Below are positions 37,769 to 46,017 of a stretch of DNA of 64,000 nt, one piece after another. Numbering within the stretch: position 1 is the stretch's first letter; each line of letters starts with the position of its first letter. This DNA is from CAWGMT01 sp963823675 (lineage in GTDB: Bacteria > Planctomycetota > Planctomycetia > Isosphaerales > Isosphaeraceae). The position numbers and the translations under genes were made by a program. The notes beneath the pieces are model-generated. The model had not been told where the DNA came from, searched no databases, and saw nothing but the letters and a program-made list of their open reading frames with translations. The DNA lies in assembly GCA_963823675.1 (NCBI GenBank), contig CAWGMT010000013.1, positions 744,001 through 808,000 on the forward strand, given 5' to 3'.

Positions 37769-39517
37769 ATGTCTCGCCCGTTCCTGGCGTTCCTGACGTT
37801 TTCCGCACTGTTCCTCGGCGCTACGGCCGCGGCCCAAGCCTCGGATTTCCTACCGGTCGTGCTGGCGCAGTCGACATCCATCGTGCGCGGGCCGGGGATG
37901 TACTTGAATCTCTTCAAGTTCATCCCGGTGTTGCTCATCTATCTGCTCTGGGCCTGGAGCACCGACTGGGTCGAGCACGATACCAAGGAGCTGAACAATC
38001 TCAAGTTCGGCATCTGGAACACGGCGGTTTTCTGCTCGGGCGCGCTCGGCTTGCTGCTCATCTTCGCCATCCCGATCTACCCCCTCGGGTTGGGGCTCTT
38101 GCTGCTTGCCTACTTCGTGCCCATTCTGACCTACGTTTACGTCCGCAACCAAACGGTGCCCGACGACCAGAAGGTGCTGACTCCCTATCACTTGGGCGAA
38201 GTTGCCAACGAGCTGTTGTTTCGGCTGGGCATGAAGCCCCTTTTTAACCGCGACGCCGGGCCGATCGATCGGGCCGGTCCCCCGATCACGTTCGTGGGCA
38301 AGACGCAGGGCACCGGCAAGGAAGACCCGGCGCGGGTGCGTCAAGCCGAGGAATCGCGGTCGTACATGGCGTGCAAGGAATTGGTGTACGACGCGGTGCT
38401 GCGGCGGGCGACCGACATCCACCTGGAGCCGACCACGGAACAGCTCTCGGTCCGCTACCGGATCGACGGTATTCTCCATGCCGCCGAGCCGTTCGATCGG
38501 CCCACCGGCGACGCCGTGGTCAATGTCTTCAAGGTCCTTTCGGCCCTCGATATCTCCGAGAAGCGCAAGCCGCAAGACGGCTCCTTCGGCGCCAAGCTGC
38601 AAGGGCGCGATCTCGACTTCCGCGTGGCGACATCCGGCTCCAAGGCCGGTGAGAAGCTGGTGATGCGCATCCTGGACAACTCGACCTCGATCACCAAGCT
38701 CGAAGACCTGGGCATGAGGCCCAAGCTCATCGAATCGGTCCGGGGACTGGTGACGCAGCCCCATGGAATGTTCCTGTGCTGTGGCCCGACCGGGGCCGGT
38801 AAATCGACCACGCTCTACGCGGCCCTCCGCGAGATCGATCGCTACCAGAAAAACATCATCACCGTCGAGGACCCGATCGAGTACCACCTGGACAACATCA
38901 CCCAGATGGAGGTCAACACCAAGGCCGGTCAGACCTTCGCGGGCAGCCTGCGGTCAATCCTGCGACAAGATCCCGACGTGATCATGATCGGCGAAATCCG
39001 GGACCAGGAGACGGCCTCGATCGCCTGCCAGGCGTCCAACACGGGGCACATGGTCTTCTCGACCGTGCACTCCAACGACGCCGTGACCGCCCTGTTCCGC
39101 CTCCTCGACCTCGGTGTCGAGCCGTTCATGATCGCTTCGGCACTCTCCGGAGTGCTGGCCCAGCGGCTGGTGCGGCTCCTCTGCGAGGCTTGCAAGGAAC
39201 CCTACAAGCCCAAGCCCGACTTCCTCAAAAAGGCCAACCTCCCCGTCGAGAAGGTCAACGTCTTCTACCGGCGTCCCGAGAACCCCGAACAGGTGTGCCA
39301 GCAATGCGGCGGCACGGGCTACTTCGGGCGCATCGGAATCTTCGAGCTGATGGTCCTGACCGAGCCGATGAGGGAGATGATCCGCGAGAACCCATCGATC
39401 ACCAAGCTCAAGGCCGAGGCGCGCAAAAACGGCATGATCTACCTCCAGGAAGACGGCCTGCGTCAGGTCATCCAGGGGCGCACCTCCATCGAAGAGCTGC
39501 TCCGCGTCGTAAAATAG
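37769..39517 (+). CDS. PilB/GspE-like ATPase with N-terminal signal peptide and membrane domain
   Basis: 582 residues. AGAAGG lies six bases before ATG 37769, so that ATG is preferred to the one at 37763. Residues 1-22 look like a signal peptide (FLAFLTFSALFLGATAAAQA). Segments near 46-62, 86-102 and 104-124 are hydrophobic. A full GspE ATPase follows: RATDIHLEPT, Walker A at 339-347 (GPTGAGKST), IVTVEDPIEY-type Asp box, Walker B PDVIMIGEIRD, His box NTGHMVFSTVHS, and a C4 zinc site split over CEACKEP and CQQCGGTG. Secretion ATPases of this family are soluble, so a built-in membrane anchor is unusual. The Walker and zinc residues are intact. Confidence 0.87.
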   Translation: MSRPFLAFLTFSALFLGATAAAQASDFLPVVLAQSTSIVRGPGMYLNLFKFIPVLLIYLLWAWSTDWVEHDTKELNNLKFGIWNTAVFCSGALGLLLIFAIPIYPLGLGLLLLAYFVPILTYVYVRNQTVPDDQKVLTPYHLGEVANELLFRLGMKPLFNRDAGPIDRAGPPITFVGKTQGTGKEDPARVRQAEESRSYMACKELVYDAVLRRATDIHLEPTTEQLSVRYRIDGILHAAEPFDRPTGDAVVNVFKVLSALDISEKRKPQDGSFGAKLQGRDLDFRVATSGSKAGEKLVMRILDNSTSITKLEDLGMRPKLIESVRGLVTQPHGMFLCCGPTGAGKSTTLYAALREIDRYQKNIITVEDPIEYHLDNITQMEVNTKAGQTFAGSLRSILRQDPDVIMIGEIRDQETASIACQASNTGHMVFSTVHSNDAVTALFRLLDLGVEPFMIASALSGVLAQRLVRLLCEACKEPYKPKPDFLKKANLPVEKVNVFYRRPENPEQVCQQCGGTGYFGRIGIFELMVLTEPMREMIRENPSITKLKAEARKNGMIYLQEDGLRQVIQGRTSIEELLRVVK

Positions 39518-39616
39518 ACCAAGAAGCGAGCGGGAATTCCTTACGAAATCGTTCGTGCTGCGCGGGCCCAGAACCCTTTTCCACGGACGTCACACTCGAA
39601 ACGCGAGACATTCGCC

Positions 39617-40333
39617 ATGGCTGCAAATATCATCAACGGCATCATCTTGTTCCTCACGCTGGGACTGACGTACGTCCTCACGAGCGAAGGGCTCTGGGGC
39701 GCGGCCCTGATGTTCTTCAACGTCTTGTTCGGAGCGATGATCGCGTTCAACTTCTACGAGCCGCTGGCCGCGATGCTGGATCGGACCGGCATCAACTGGG
39801 GATTCTCAGATACCCTTTGCATGATGAGTCTATTCTGCATCTCGGTTGTCATGTTGCGAATGATTACCGAGACCCTCGGGCCCGCGCAAGTGCGGTTTCC
39901 CACGCCGATCTACCACATCGGCCGGCTTGCCTTCGGATTGGCTGGGGCGGTCGTCACCATGGCGGTCATCATCCTGGCATTTCATGCGGCGCCGGTTCAC
40001 AAGAAGATCTTCTTCGCGATCACGTATGAATCCAAGCCCCCTTTCGGTCTGGGTATCGATCATCAGTGGCTGGGGTTTTTCCAGCACACGACCGGTGACG
40101 TATTCGCCCGGTATGGCGTCGGTAGCCGTGATCCATTCCGGCAATACGGACATGGGGGACGGGTGCAAGTCTTCGATCCCCGCGCCGAATGGCTGATCGA
40201 CCACCAGGAAGCCCGGCCATACGGCGAGGGATCGATCATCGGAGGAGACGAGGGCGAGGGCAAAGCGGAGGGTCAAGGACAGGCTGGCCGGCCTGGCGGC
40301 AGGATCGGCGCGCCTGGCGGTGCTCCGCCGTGA
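39617..40333 (+). CDS. CvpA-family membrane protein
   Basis: 238 residues. Four hydrophobic segments lie in the first 135 residues (IINGIILFLTLGLTYVL, LMFFNVLFGAMIAFNFY, LCMMSLFCISVVML, LAFGLAGAVVTMAVIILAF), the layout of CvpA/colicin V production proteins. It ends in a soluble tail rich in glycine and glutamine. It follows the PilB-like gene after 99 bases and may belong to the same transcript. The role in pili or secretion is an inference from position. Confidence 0.68.
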   Translation: MAANIINGIILFLTLGLTYVLTSEGLWGAALMFFNVLFGAMIAFNFYEPLAAMLDRTGINWGFSDTLCMMSLFCISVVMLRMITETLGPAQVRFPTPIYHIGRLAFGLAGAVVTMAVIILAFHAAPVHKKIFFAITYESKPPFGLGIDHQWLGFFQHTTGDVFARYGVGSRDPFRQYGHGGRVQVFDPRAEWLIDHQEARPYGEGSIIGGDEGEGKAEGQGQAGRPGGRIGAPGGAPP

Positions 40334-40354
40334 GATCAACTTTTGAACCTCACG
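40329..40354. terminator. Hairpin between convergent genes
   Basis: CGTGAG (40329-40334) pairs with CTCACG (40349-40354), with CCGC/GCGG near the flanks. It lies between the two facing stop codons, at 40331-40333 and 40355-40357. The loop contains TTTT. A bidirectional terminator is plausible. Confidence 0.4.
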
Positions 40355-40903
40355 TCAGCGGCTGGAGTTCGTCACGTCGCCCCTGGCGAGAGCCCGTAGC
40401 TCGACCAGCTCGAAGCGCGACTTCGCCGATTTTCCCACGGTCTGCTGCGTCTGGAGGCGATAAATTCCCACTTGTTTCGTGGTGGTTTCAATGACATAGA
40501 GCGGCGCCCAGCCCTCGGTATACGCGCCCAGCGAGCCAGTGGTCATCAGGAAATGCGGACGAGGGCCTGTATCCAGATCCAGCTTGAAATCGGCGACGAG
40601 GTTGCGCTCCTCGAAGGCATCAATCAGGCTGAGCGACTTGGTGGTCTGCCGGTACGATGGAATCGTCGCCATCAGACGCCCGCCCTTATAGTCCAGGAAA
40701 TAGAGTGCATCGGTCGGGATCGCGGACTTGGTTCCCTCATCGAAACGAACCATAACCGGACCGGTCGCAACCACCGAATCGCCAGAGCGGTCGCCGGCAC
40801 TGGCTCGCATCGGCGCCGGCCGAAGACTCGCAAGCAGCACGCCCAGAACGACACCCCCGGCGACGGCAACAACCGTAGGAACACGCATTTGAGACAGAGC
40901 CAT
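40355..40903 (-). CDS. Hypothetical secreted/anchored protein
   Basis: 182 residues. One hydrophobic segment at 9-26 (PTVVAVAGGVVLGVLLASL) is probably a signal anchor. The rest is beta-rich (ALYFLDYKGGRLMATIP, DFKLDLDTGPRPHFLM, PLYVIETTTKQVGIYRL), which suggests WD-like or propeller strands that display a value. I do not recognise a function. ATG is at 40901-40903. It faces the CvpA-like gene. Confidence 0.6.
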   Translation of the reverse strand: MALSQMRVPTVVAVAGGVVLGVLLASLRPAPMRASAGDRSGDSVVATGPVMVRFDEGTKSAIPTDALYFLDYKGGRLMATIPSYRQTTKSLSLIDAFEERNLVADFKLDLDTGPRPHFLMTTGSLGAYTEGWAPLYVIETTTKQVGIYRLQTQQTVGKSAKSRFELVELRALARGDVTNSSR

Positions 40904-41364
40904 GGATCATCGACTCCTTTCCAGCTTGTGGGTCGCTCGCCGTCTTCGCGAGGCGGCGGTCTTCGGGCACCGATCGCTAAGTCCACGCGCGGAACGACTT
41001 GCGCAAGTTTAAGTCAAGCTGGAAAGCCTGACTTACGGCGCGCGGTATTTCGCGGTTCCACGTATCATCCCCATTTTCGAGGCAGCAGGCGGTGCATTGT
41101 GAAATGATCCGCCGAAGGTGTCCAGCCCAACGAAGACGCCTACATGGTGTTGGCGAGCGTCATGCGATACGTTCGGGTCAGGCGCTGCGCGAGAATAAGT
41201 GTCGCCTTTCGCTCCGCGAAAGGACGTTCAATTCTCGCACAGCTCCCTTGTGGTACCATCAACAGCCGGTGCGCTGGTCGAACCGCCCGGTACCGAATAA
41301 TCGGGAATCCGCGGCGTCTCTCAATCATGATAGGATGCGCTAAACCTTCGTTGGAGAAACCACG
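40904..41364. other. Intergenic region holding a palindromic element
   Basis: No gene is visible. It contains copy 2 of the dispersed palindrome (41189-41238). The rest is unremarkable. Confidence 0.45.
41189..41238. repeat. Dispersed palindromic element, copy 2
   Basis: Same core as at 9.5 kb. The inner stem CCTTTCGC (41205-41212) / GCGAAAGG (41216-41223) is identical. The outer stem is GCGAGAAT (41189-41196) / ATTCTCGC (41231-41238). The outer sequence differs from copy 1 but stays fully paired, which is compensatory change and supports a selected or copied hairpin structure. Confidence 0.75.
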
Positions 41365-43253
41365 ATGGGCGGTGTCGGCTGTGTTCTCGGTTTACTGGTT
41401 TTTCTCCAGGTTCCTCCCCCTTCACCCACAGACCAAAATGCACGCGAGCTGGAAGCGGCGCGGCGGTGGGTTCTCGCACGAGAGACCACGGCTCTCGAGG
41501 GGGTGGCGGAAGAGCTCACGCGTCTCGATAAGCCGGAAGGCGCTGGTCAGATCCATAAGTTGTTGCTGACGGCCGCTTCACCGGACGGACCGACCCGGTT
41601 CATGCCGCTTCCCGAGGTCGTCGGTCACGGCGGTAAACTGCCGGCTGGAGGAGACGGGCTTCCCGGGCCCAAGAAGCAACCGGAGCAACGTTCCCTGGCG
41701 CTGGACGCGCCATGGCAAGCCAAGGTTGACACGATTCGATCCCAGGCGGCGTCGAAGCTGTGCGAGGTTGCCCAGCGCGGCGCCAAGTCGGACCCGCCAC
41801 GGTACTCGCTGGCCAGTGTGTGTCTGCGCTCGGTGCTCGAGCGGCAACCCGATCATCCCGAGGGCGCAGGCTGCTGGGGTATGTCCGGCATGGGGATGGC
41901 TGGGCCCGGCCTTTTGCCGTCCGCCAGCTCAAGGACGGGAAGGTAAACCACCCCACGTTCGGTTGGGTCCCGTCCGACTGGCTCCCTCATCTCGAGCGCG
42001 GCGAGCTGCCGGCGCCCCGGCGACGAGGCCAAAGAGAAGACCGCTGGCTGTCCGCCGCCGACGCCGACCGCCTCAGGGCTGACTGGGATCAGCGGTGGCA
42101 GATCGCGACCGAGCACTTCACGCTGCTGACGAATGTGCCGCTCGCGGAGGCGATCCACTTCGGCCGTCGCCTCGAGGCCTTCCACGACCTGTTCACAACG
42201 CTCCTCGCCGATATCCTGGGCGACAAGCTGCCGCTGGTCCGTCGGTTCCGCGACCCCGCCATGACGGGCGAGCCCGAGTACAGGCCGCACGTCGTTTATT
42301 ATTTTGCATCCAAGGCGGAATACGTCGACTATTTCCGCAACAGGGCCGGAGCCGCCGCACGCGAACTCGGTTATTACGATCCACCCAAGTCGGAGCGAGG
42401 GCGCGTCCCCGCTTACTTCTTCCGCGACCCGGAAGGCGAGCTTCCGGTCGAGGCCAACCTTTATCACGAAGTTTCGCACCAACTTCTCTTCGAGACGGCC
42501 CCATCCAACGCTTACACCAAGAATTTCGGGAATTACTGGGTCTTCGAGGGTTTGGGAACCTATTTCGAGACGGTGTTGCCCCAAGACGACGGATCGCTCG
42601 AGGTCGGCGGAATGGTCGGCCGCCGCATCGAGGCAGCACTCAGCTCGCTGGTCAACCAAAAGCGGAAATTTCCCCTGGCCGAGTTCATCGCTTTGGGTGA
42701 GCCTGCATTCAAGAGGGACAGTCCCCGGATCGTTCTCTATTACCAGCAGGCCATGGCTCTTACGGTGTTCCTCATGCAGTGGCGCGCAGGAACCTACCGT
42801 GACGCCTTCCTGGATTACGTCCACGATGCCTATCGGGGACGGATCAAACGGACCACAGGCCGCTCGCTCCAGGATCGCCTGGGTCAGCCTTACGAGACAC
42901 TCGACCGCCAGTTCCTGACGTTCCTGGAGAGCGCTCGCGCCGCGCTGCGCGTGGTGAATCGTCACCCGCGAAATCCCAGAGCGGCGGGATCAGAACCGTC
43001 CCGAATCCATAGGCCCTTCAGGGCCGCGGATCGACAACTCGTTGTCGATGTTGGGCGTGGGTCTCCTGACCCCGCCCGCTGCCGGACCGAAGGTCTCCCG
43101 ACTGCCGGCTGCCCCGCAACGGGCCACTTTTTCCGGGCGAAGTCCCGGAAAAAGCGTAGATTCTTTCCGCTGAACTTCTACGCAACTTGCGCATCCTGCG
43201 ATCGCCGGACGGAGCCGGCTCCTACAAAGGCACGTGCTGCTGCGCCGCTGTAG
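41365..43253 (+). CDS. DUF1570-like secreted metallopeptidase, with one frame change
   Basis: The start ATG 41365 follows GGAG; a short hydrophobic leader (CVLGLLVFLQV) suggests export. The first part is an alpha-helical region (ELEAARRWVLARE). The frame changes near 41860-41866 (GAGGGCGC), after QPDHPE, and continues RRLLGYVRHGDGWARPF. The second part has a zinc motif HEVSH in NLYHEVSHQLLFE and a downstream Glu in VFEGLGTYFE, the gluzincin-type layout of DUF1570 proteins. The homology pattern weakens after about 42970; the last 90 codons read through intergenic sequence with a REP-like palindrome, so the true stop may be earlier if another base is missing. The function is unknown. Confidence 0.7.
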
Positions 43254-43275
43254 GAGGGGGCTCTGTCCCCCGATC
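43199..43275. repeat. REP-like inverted repeat
   Basis: The left arm CGATCGCCGGACGGAGCCGG plus CTCCTACA (43199-43226) faces TGTAGGAGGGGGCTCTGTCC plus CCCGATC (43249-43275) across a 22-base loop. The arms differ at a few positions (for example GCCGG against GGGGG). It resembles extragenic palindromes that carry a TGTAGGAG end. Confidence 0.65.
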
Positions 43276-43447
43276 TGTTGGCTGCGGCTCTGCCGCGTTG
43301 GGATCAGGACGTCAATAACTTCGCGGAGAGGGAGCTTGTCGCATCGAAGCCCGGTCGGGTGCGGCCCAGGCCCATACTAACCCGACGCGCCAGCGAGCGA
43401 CGTCCGCCGAGGCCGGCGGCAGATGCATAGCCGCTCCCTCGCTTGCC

Positions 43448-43689
43448 TCATTCGCCCACGTACGGTAAAAGCGCCATGAACCGCGCCCGCTTGACAGCGG
43501 CGCTGGAAGCGCGCTGGAACGCCGCGCAACTGCCGCTGCGCTGCGCGAGAAGATCTTGTTCTGGTTGGTGCACAGCTTCTTGAGCAGACCGATATCCTTG
43601 TAATCGACGTAAGCCGGCCGGGGGCACCCGTCACGCGTGCAAAACCGGCAGCGATTCTTGCGGTTTCGTCCGAACTTCTTCCGGGGCAT
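43448..43689 (-). CDS. rpsR: 30S ribosomal protein S18, with one frame change
   Basis: The first 50 codons from ATG 43687-43689 read MPRKKFGRNRKNRCRFCTRD, then YVDYKDIGLLKKLCTNQNKIFSR, clearly uS18 with a cysteine-rich start. The next codons go out of frame. Restoring one base (near 43540, CGC-A-GCGC) gives RSGSCAAFQRAS, VKRARFMALLPYVGE and a stop at 43448-43450, about 80 residues in all. S18 binds S6 and lines the platform of the 30S subunit. A broken copy of an essential gene points to an assembly deletion, unless a second rpsR exists elsewhere. AAGGAA lies just ahead of the start. Confidence 0.87.
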
Positions 43690-43793
43690 TTCCTTGGTTT
43701 CCTTGACCCATCGGGAACCAGAGCACTTCTCTGGGGGCGGATAACGCCACTCGACCGGTGAGCATACGATGTCTCAAATAGTCGGAAACTATG

Positions 43794-43822
43794 AATTTAG
43801 CCCCATTGGTCCGTACAGTCAA
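43794..43822 (-). promoter_or_regulatory. Predicted sigma-70-type promoter for rpsR
   Basis: Reading the minus strand: TTGACT (43817-43822), 17-base spacer, TAAATT (43794-43799). This is near consensus, ends about 105 bases before the rpsR start and points toward it. Confidence 0.5.
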
Positions 43823-43889
43823 GCGCGCGCGAAGGACCTCTGTCCTGCCGACCCATTCACGGCCCACGACTGAGCGGCGGGGCCCGCGT

Positions 43890-44165
43890 CTAATCGAGCA
43901 GGGCCGCCAAGGCGGGGCCAGGGGAATTGCCCATGTAGGCAGCAACCTCGGCCGGGTGACGCTCGGCGAAGCCCAGAACGTCGCGGATCAGCTCCAGACT
44001 CAGTTCGTATTCCTCCGCGATCAGCTCCGGTGGCTTGCCGAGTTCGTGATGTGCATTCAAGATGTCGAAAAGCGCGATCCTACGCCCAGCAACTCGTACA
44101 TCACCGTCGCGGCTCCATTGCAAAGAGGCAGGCAAGAGCTGGATCAACGCATCCGGTCGGTCCAT
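43890..44165 (-). CDS. DUF433-domain protein (antitoxin-like)
   Basis: 91 residues. The DUF433 core is VRVAGRRIALFDILNAHHEL, PPELIAEEYELSLELIRDVL and AYMGNSPG. In toxin-antitoxin loci DUF433 proteins partner a PIN-like (DUF5615) toxin. None is beside it: downstream is rpsR and upstream the AAA ATPase. ATG 44163-44165 is preferred to the TTG three bases earlier. Confidence 0.72.
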   Translation of the reverse strand: MDRPDALIQLLPASLQWSRDGDVRVAGRRIALFDILNAHHELGKPPELIAEEYELSLELIRDVLGFAERHPAEVAAYMGNSPGPALAALLD

Positions 44166-44250
44166 CAATCATCGGCTCCCCGTGCACGGCATGCCTTTGG
44201 CCGCGGACATGCGACGTGCTAAAGTCCATTTGGTTTTTCCCGCCATGTCA

Positions 44251-45579
44251 TTACTCGCCAAAGTAGCCGAGCCAGGCCAGGTCAAGCACGTCGGGTGTCA
44301 GCTCCAAGGGCTTGCCCTGGAACCGGCAGATATCGCAGGCCCGCTCGATCAGGTCGCGCGGCTCACACGAGCGCGGTTCCCGGTTCTGCGCACGGTAACG
44401 CTCCAGCAGTTTGGCGATTAGCTCGGGAGTAACCGCCAGCCCCCGGCCGTTGGCATAGTTCTGGAAAATCTGGGTGAATTGTTCCGGCGTGGGCGTCCCC
44501 AGATAGACTCGATACCCCAGGCGGCGCAAAAAGGCCGGGTCTGTGACCACCTCGGGGCTGAGGTTGGTGGCGATGATGAGCACGTGGCGCAGCGGCAACT
44601 GAATCTTCCGACCGGTGCGCAGTGTGAAATAGTCAATCTGGTATTCCATCGGCGTGATGAAACGATTGAGTAACTGGTCGGGTGAAACACGCTCGCGCCC
44701 GAAGTCATCGACCAGGAACACGCCGCCGTTCGCCTTGAGATGTGGTGGCGCCTCATATTGGTGCAGCGCCGGGCTGTAGATCAAATCGAGGGACTCGAGC
44801 GTCAACTCGCCACCGACCACCACGAGTGGACGACGGATTCGAACCCATCGTTGATCGATTGAAGCGGACTGGTCGTCGTCGCTCTTCAAGCGCTCATGAG
44901 TCTGATCATCAAACAGACGGACAACGTCGTTGCCCACGCTGATGGCGTAGGGGATCCAGTAACCCCCGGGAAGCGCGGAGTGGAGCTTGCGGCCAACGCT
45001 GCTTTTGCCGTTTCCGGGCGGCCCGAAGAGAAACAGGCTGCGCCCGGAGGAGACGGCGAGGCCGGCGAGCTCCGCGGCCTTCGGTGTGAGAACCAGTCCC
45101 GAGAGCGCGGCGACCACGTTCTCCTGCTTCACCGGCCGCATGTTCGCGAATTGCCAGCGCAGCATCGCCGCATAAGACTCCAGGCTGACCGGCGCCGGGC
45201 CGATGTAGCCGCAAATCTCGAGCAAGCGCGACGCCTGCTGGCGGCCTTGGTCCGTGATCCGGTAATGGTGACCGCCCTCGCCAGTCTCCCAGAGTTGCTC
45301 CATCGTCCCATCCATACAGACTCGTTCCAGGACCTTACGAGCCAGCAACGGGGAGATGTGCAGCCGCTGGGAGACCCAATCGGTGGTGAACCGGGTTTCG
45401 GTGAAACCCCACTTCACCATCATGTCGGCCAGGATGCGTGGTTCCAGTCCCGTCGTCGCGATCTCTTGCGGCGCCTTGGGCGCGATCAGGTTGCCGACCC
45501 GGTGCAGAGGCGGCAAGTGGGGGTCTTTCTCTTTGGAAGGGGCGGGCGCTGCACCGGCGCTTGTAGTCTTGTCTGCCAT
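44251..45579 (-). CDS. AAA-family ATPase
   Basis: 442 residues. An N-terminal region (about 40-160) contains a winged-helix-like segment (DWVSQRLHISPLLARKVLERV). The AAA domain has Walker A 186-194 (GPPGNGKSS), Walker B GVFLVDDFGRE and a sensor-1 Asn in LIIATNLSPEVV, then a small helical lid. The pattern is that of predicted ATPases with chaperone activity, sometimes near pilus or secretion genes. No substrate can be named. ATG is at 45577-45579. Confidence 0.78.
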   Translation of the reverse strand: MADKTTSAGAAPAPSKEKDPHLPPLHRVGNLIAPKAPQEIATTGLEPRILADMMVKWGFTETRFTTDWVSQRLHISPLLARKVLERVCMDGTMEQLWETGEGGHHYRITDQGRQQASRLLEICGYIGPAPVSLESYAAMLRWQFANMRPVKQENVVAALSGLVLTPKAAELAGLAVSSGRSLFLFGPPGNGKSSVGRKLHSALPGGYWIPYAISVGNDVVRLFDDQTHERLKSDDDQSASIDQRWVRIRRPLVVVGGELTLESLDLIYSPALHQYEAPPHLKANGGVFLVDDFGRERVSPDQLLNRFITPMEYQIDYFTLRTGRKIQLPLRHVLIIATNLSPEVVTDPAFLRRLGYRVYLGTPTPEQFTQIFQNYANGRGLAVTPELIAKLLERYRAQNREPRSCEPRDLIERACDICRFQGKPLELTPDVLDLAWLGYFGE

Positions 45580-46017
45580 GACGTTCCTCTTTGAGCGTCA
45601 GGTTGGAGTGATTGATTCAAACGAAGAAGCCAACGGCGTGTCGTTTCATCACGCGAGGCTCAGGCCCCAGCTTAGCAAATCCGGCCCGCCGAAAACCACC
45701 CTGATGATATCAAAAACCGCCGCGACGTCGTGAGACATTTCCCGCACCTCCCAGTACAGGCTTGTAAGTTTCCAGGACTTTCAGCCGATAACCGCGAGTC
45801 ACCCAGCCCGCGAACGGCGCGGGAACCAGGAGCGGTGCGGTCAGGGCGTTCCAGACAGGAGGGGCCTGATCAAGCAGCCCTCGTGGTTCGTGGTCAGCGG
45901 CCAGGGGGCAGTGCTACAAGGAAGCCACGGATGAGCTCAATGAACCGAGTTCCGCTCCTGGGGCTCGTCGCCGGCTTACGGCCACTCGACCTGGAGCGGA
46001 CTCGATTGTGCGGCGGG
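45580..46017. other. Intergenic region with no gene
   Basis: About 440 bases between the AAA ATPase and the end of the SPFH gene. Open frames here are antisense or without ribosome sites. I see no RNA or repeat that I can support. Confidence 0.35.

Noticed and set aside
44251..45579. MoxR/RavA system with the SPFH protein
   Set aside because: The two genes are separated by 440 bases, the ATPase pattern is not that of MoxR, and no vWA partner is beside it.
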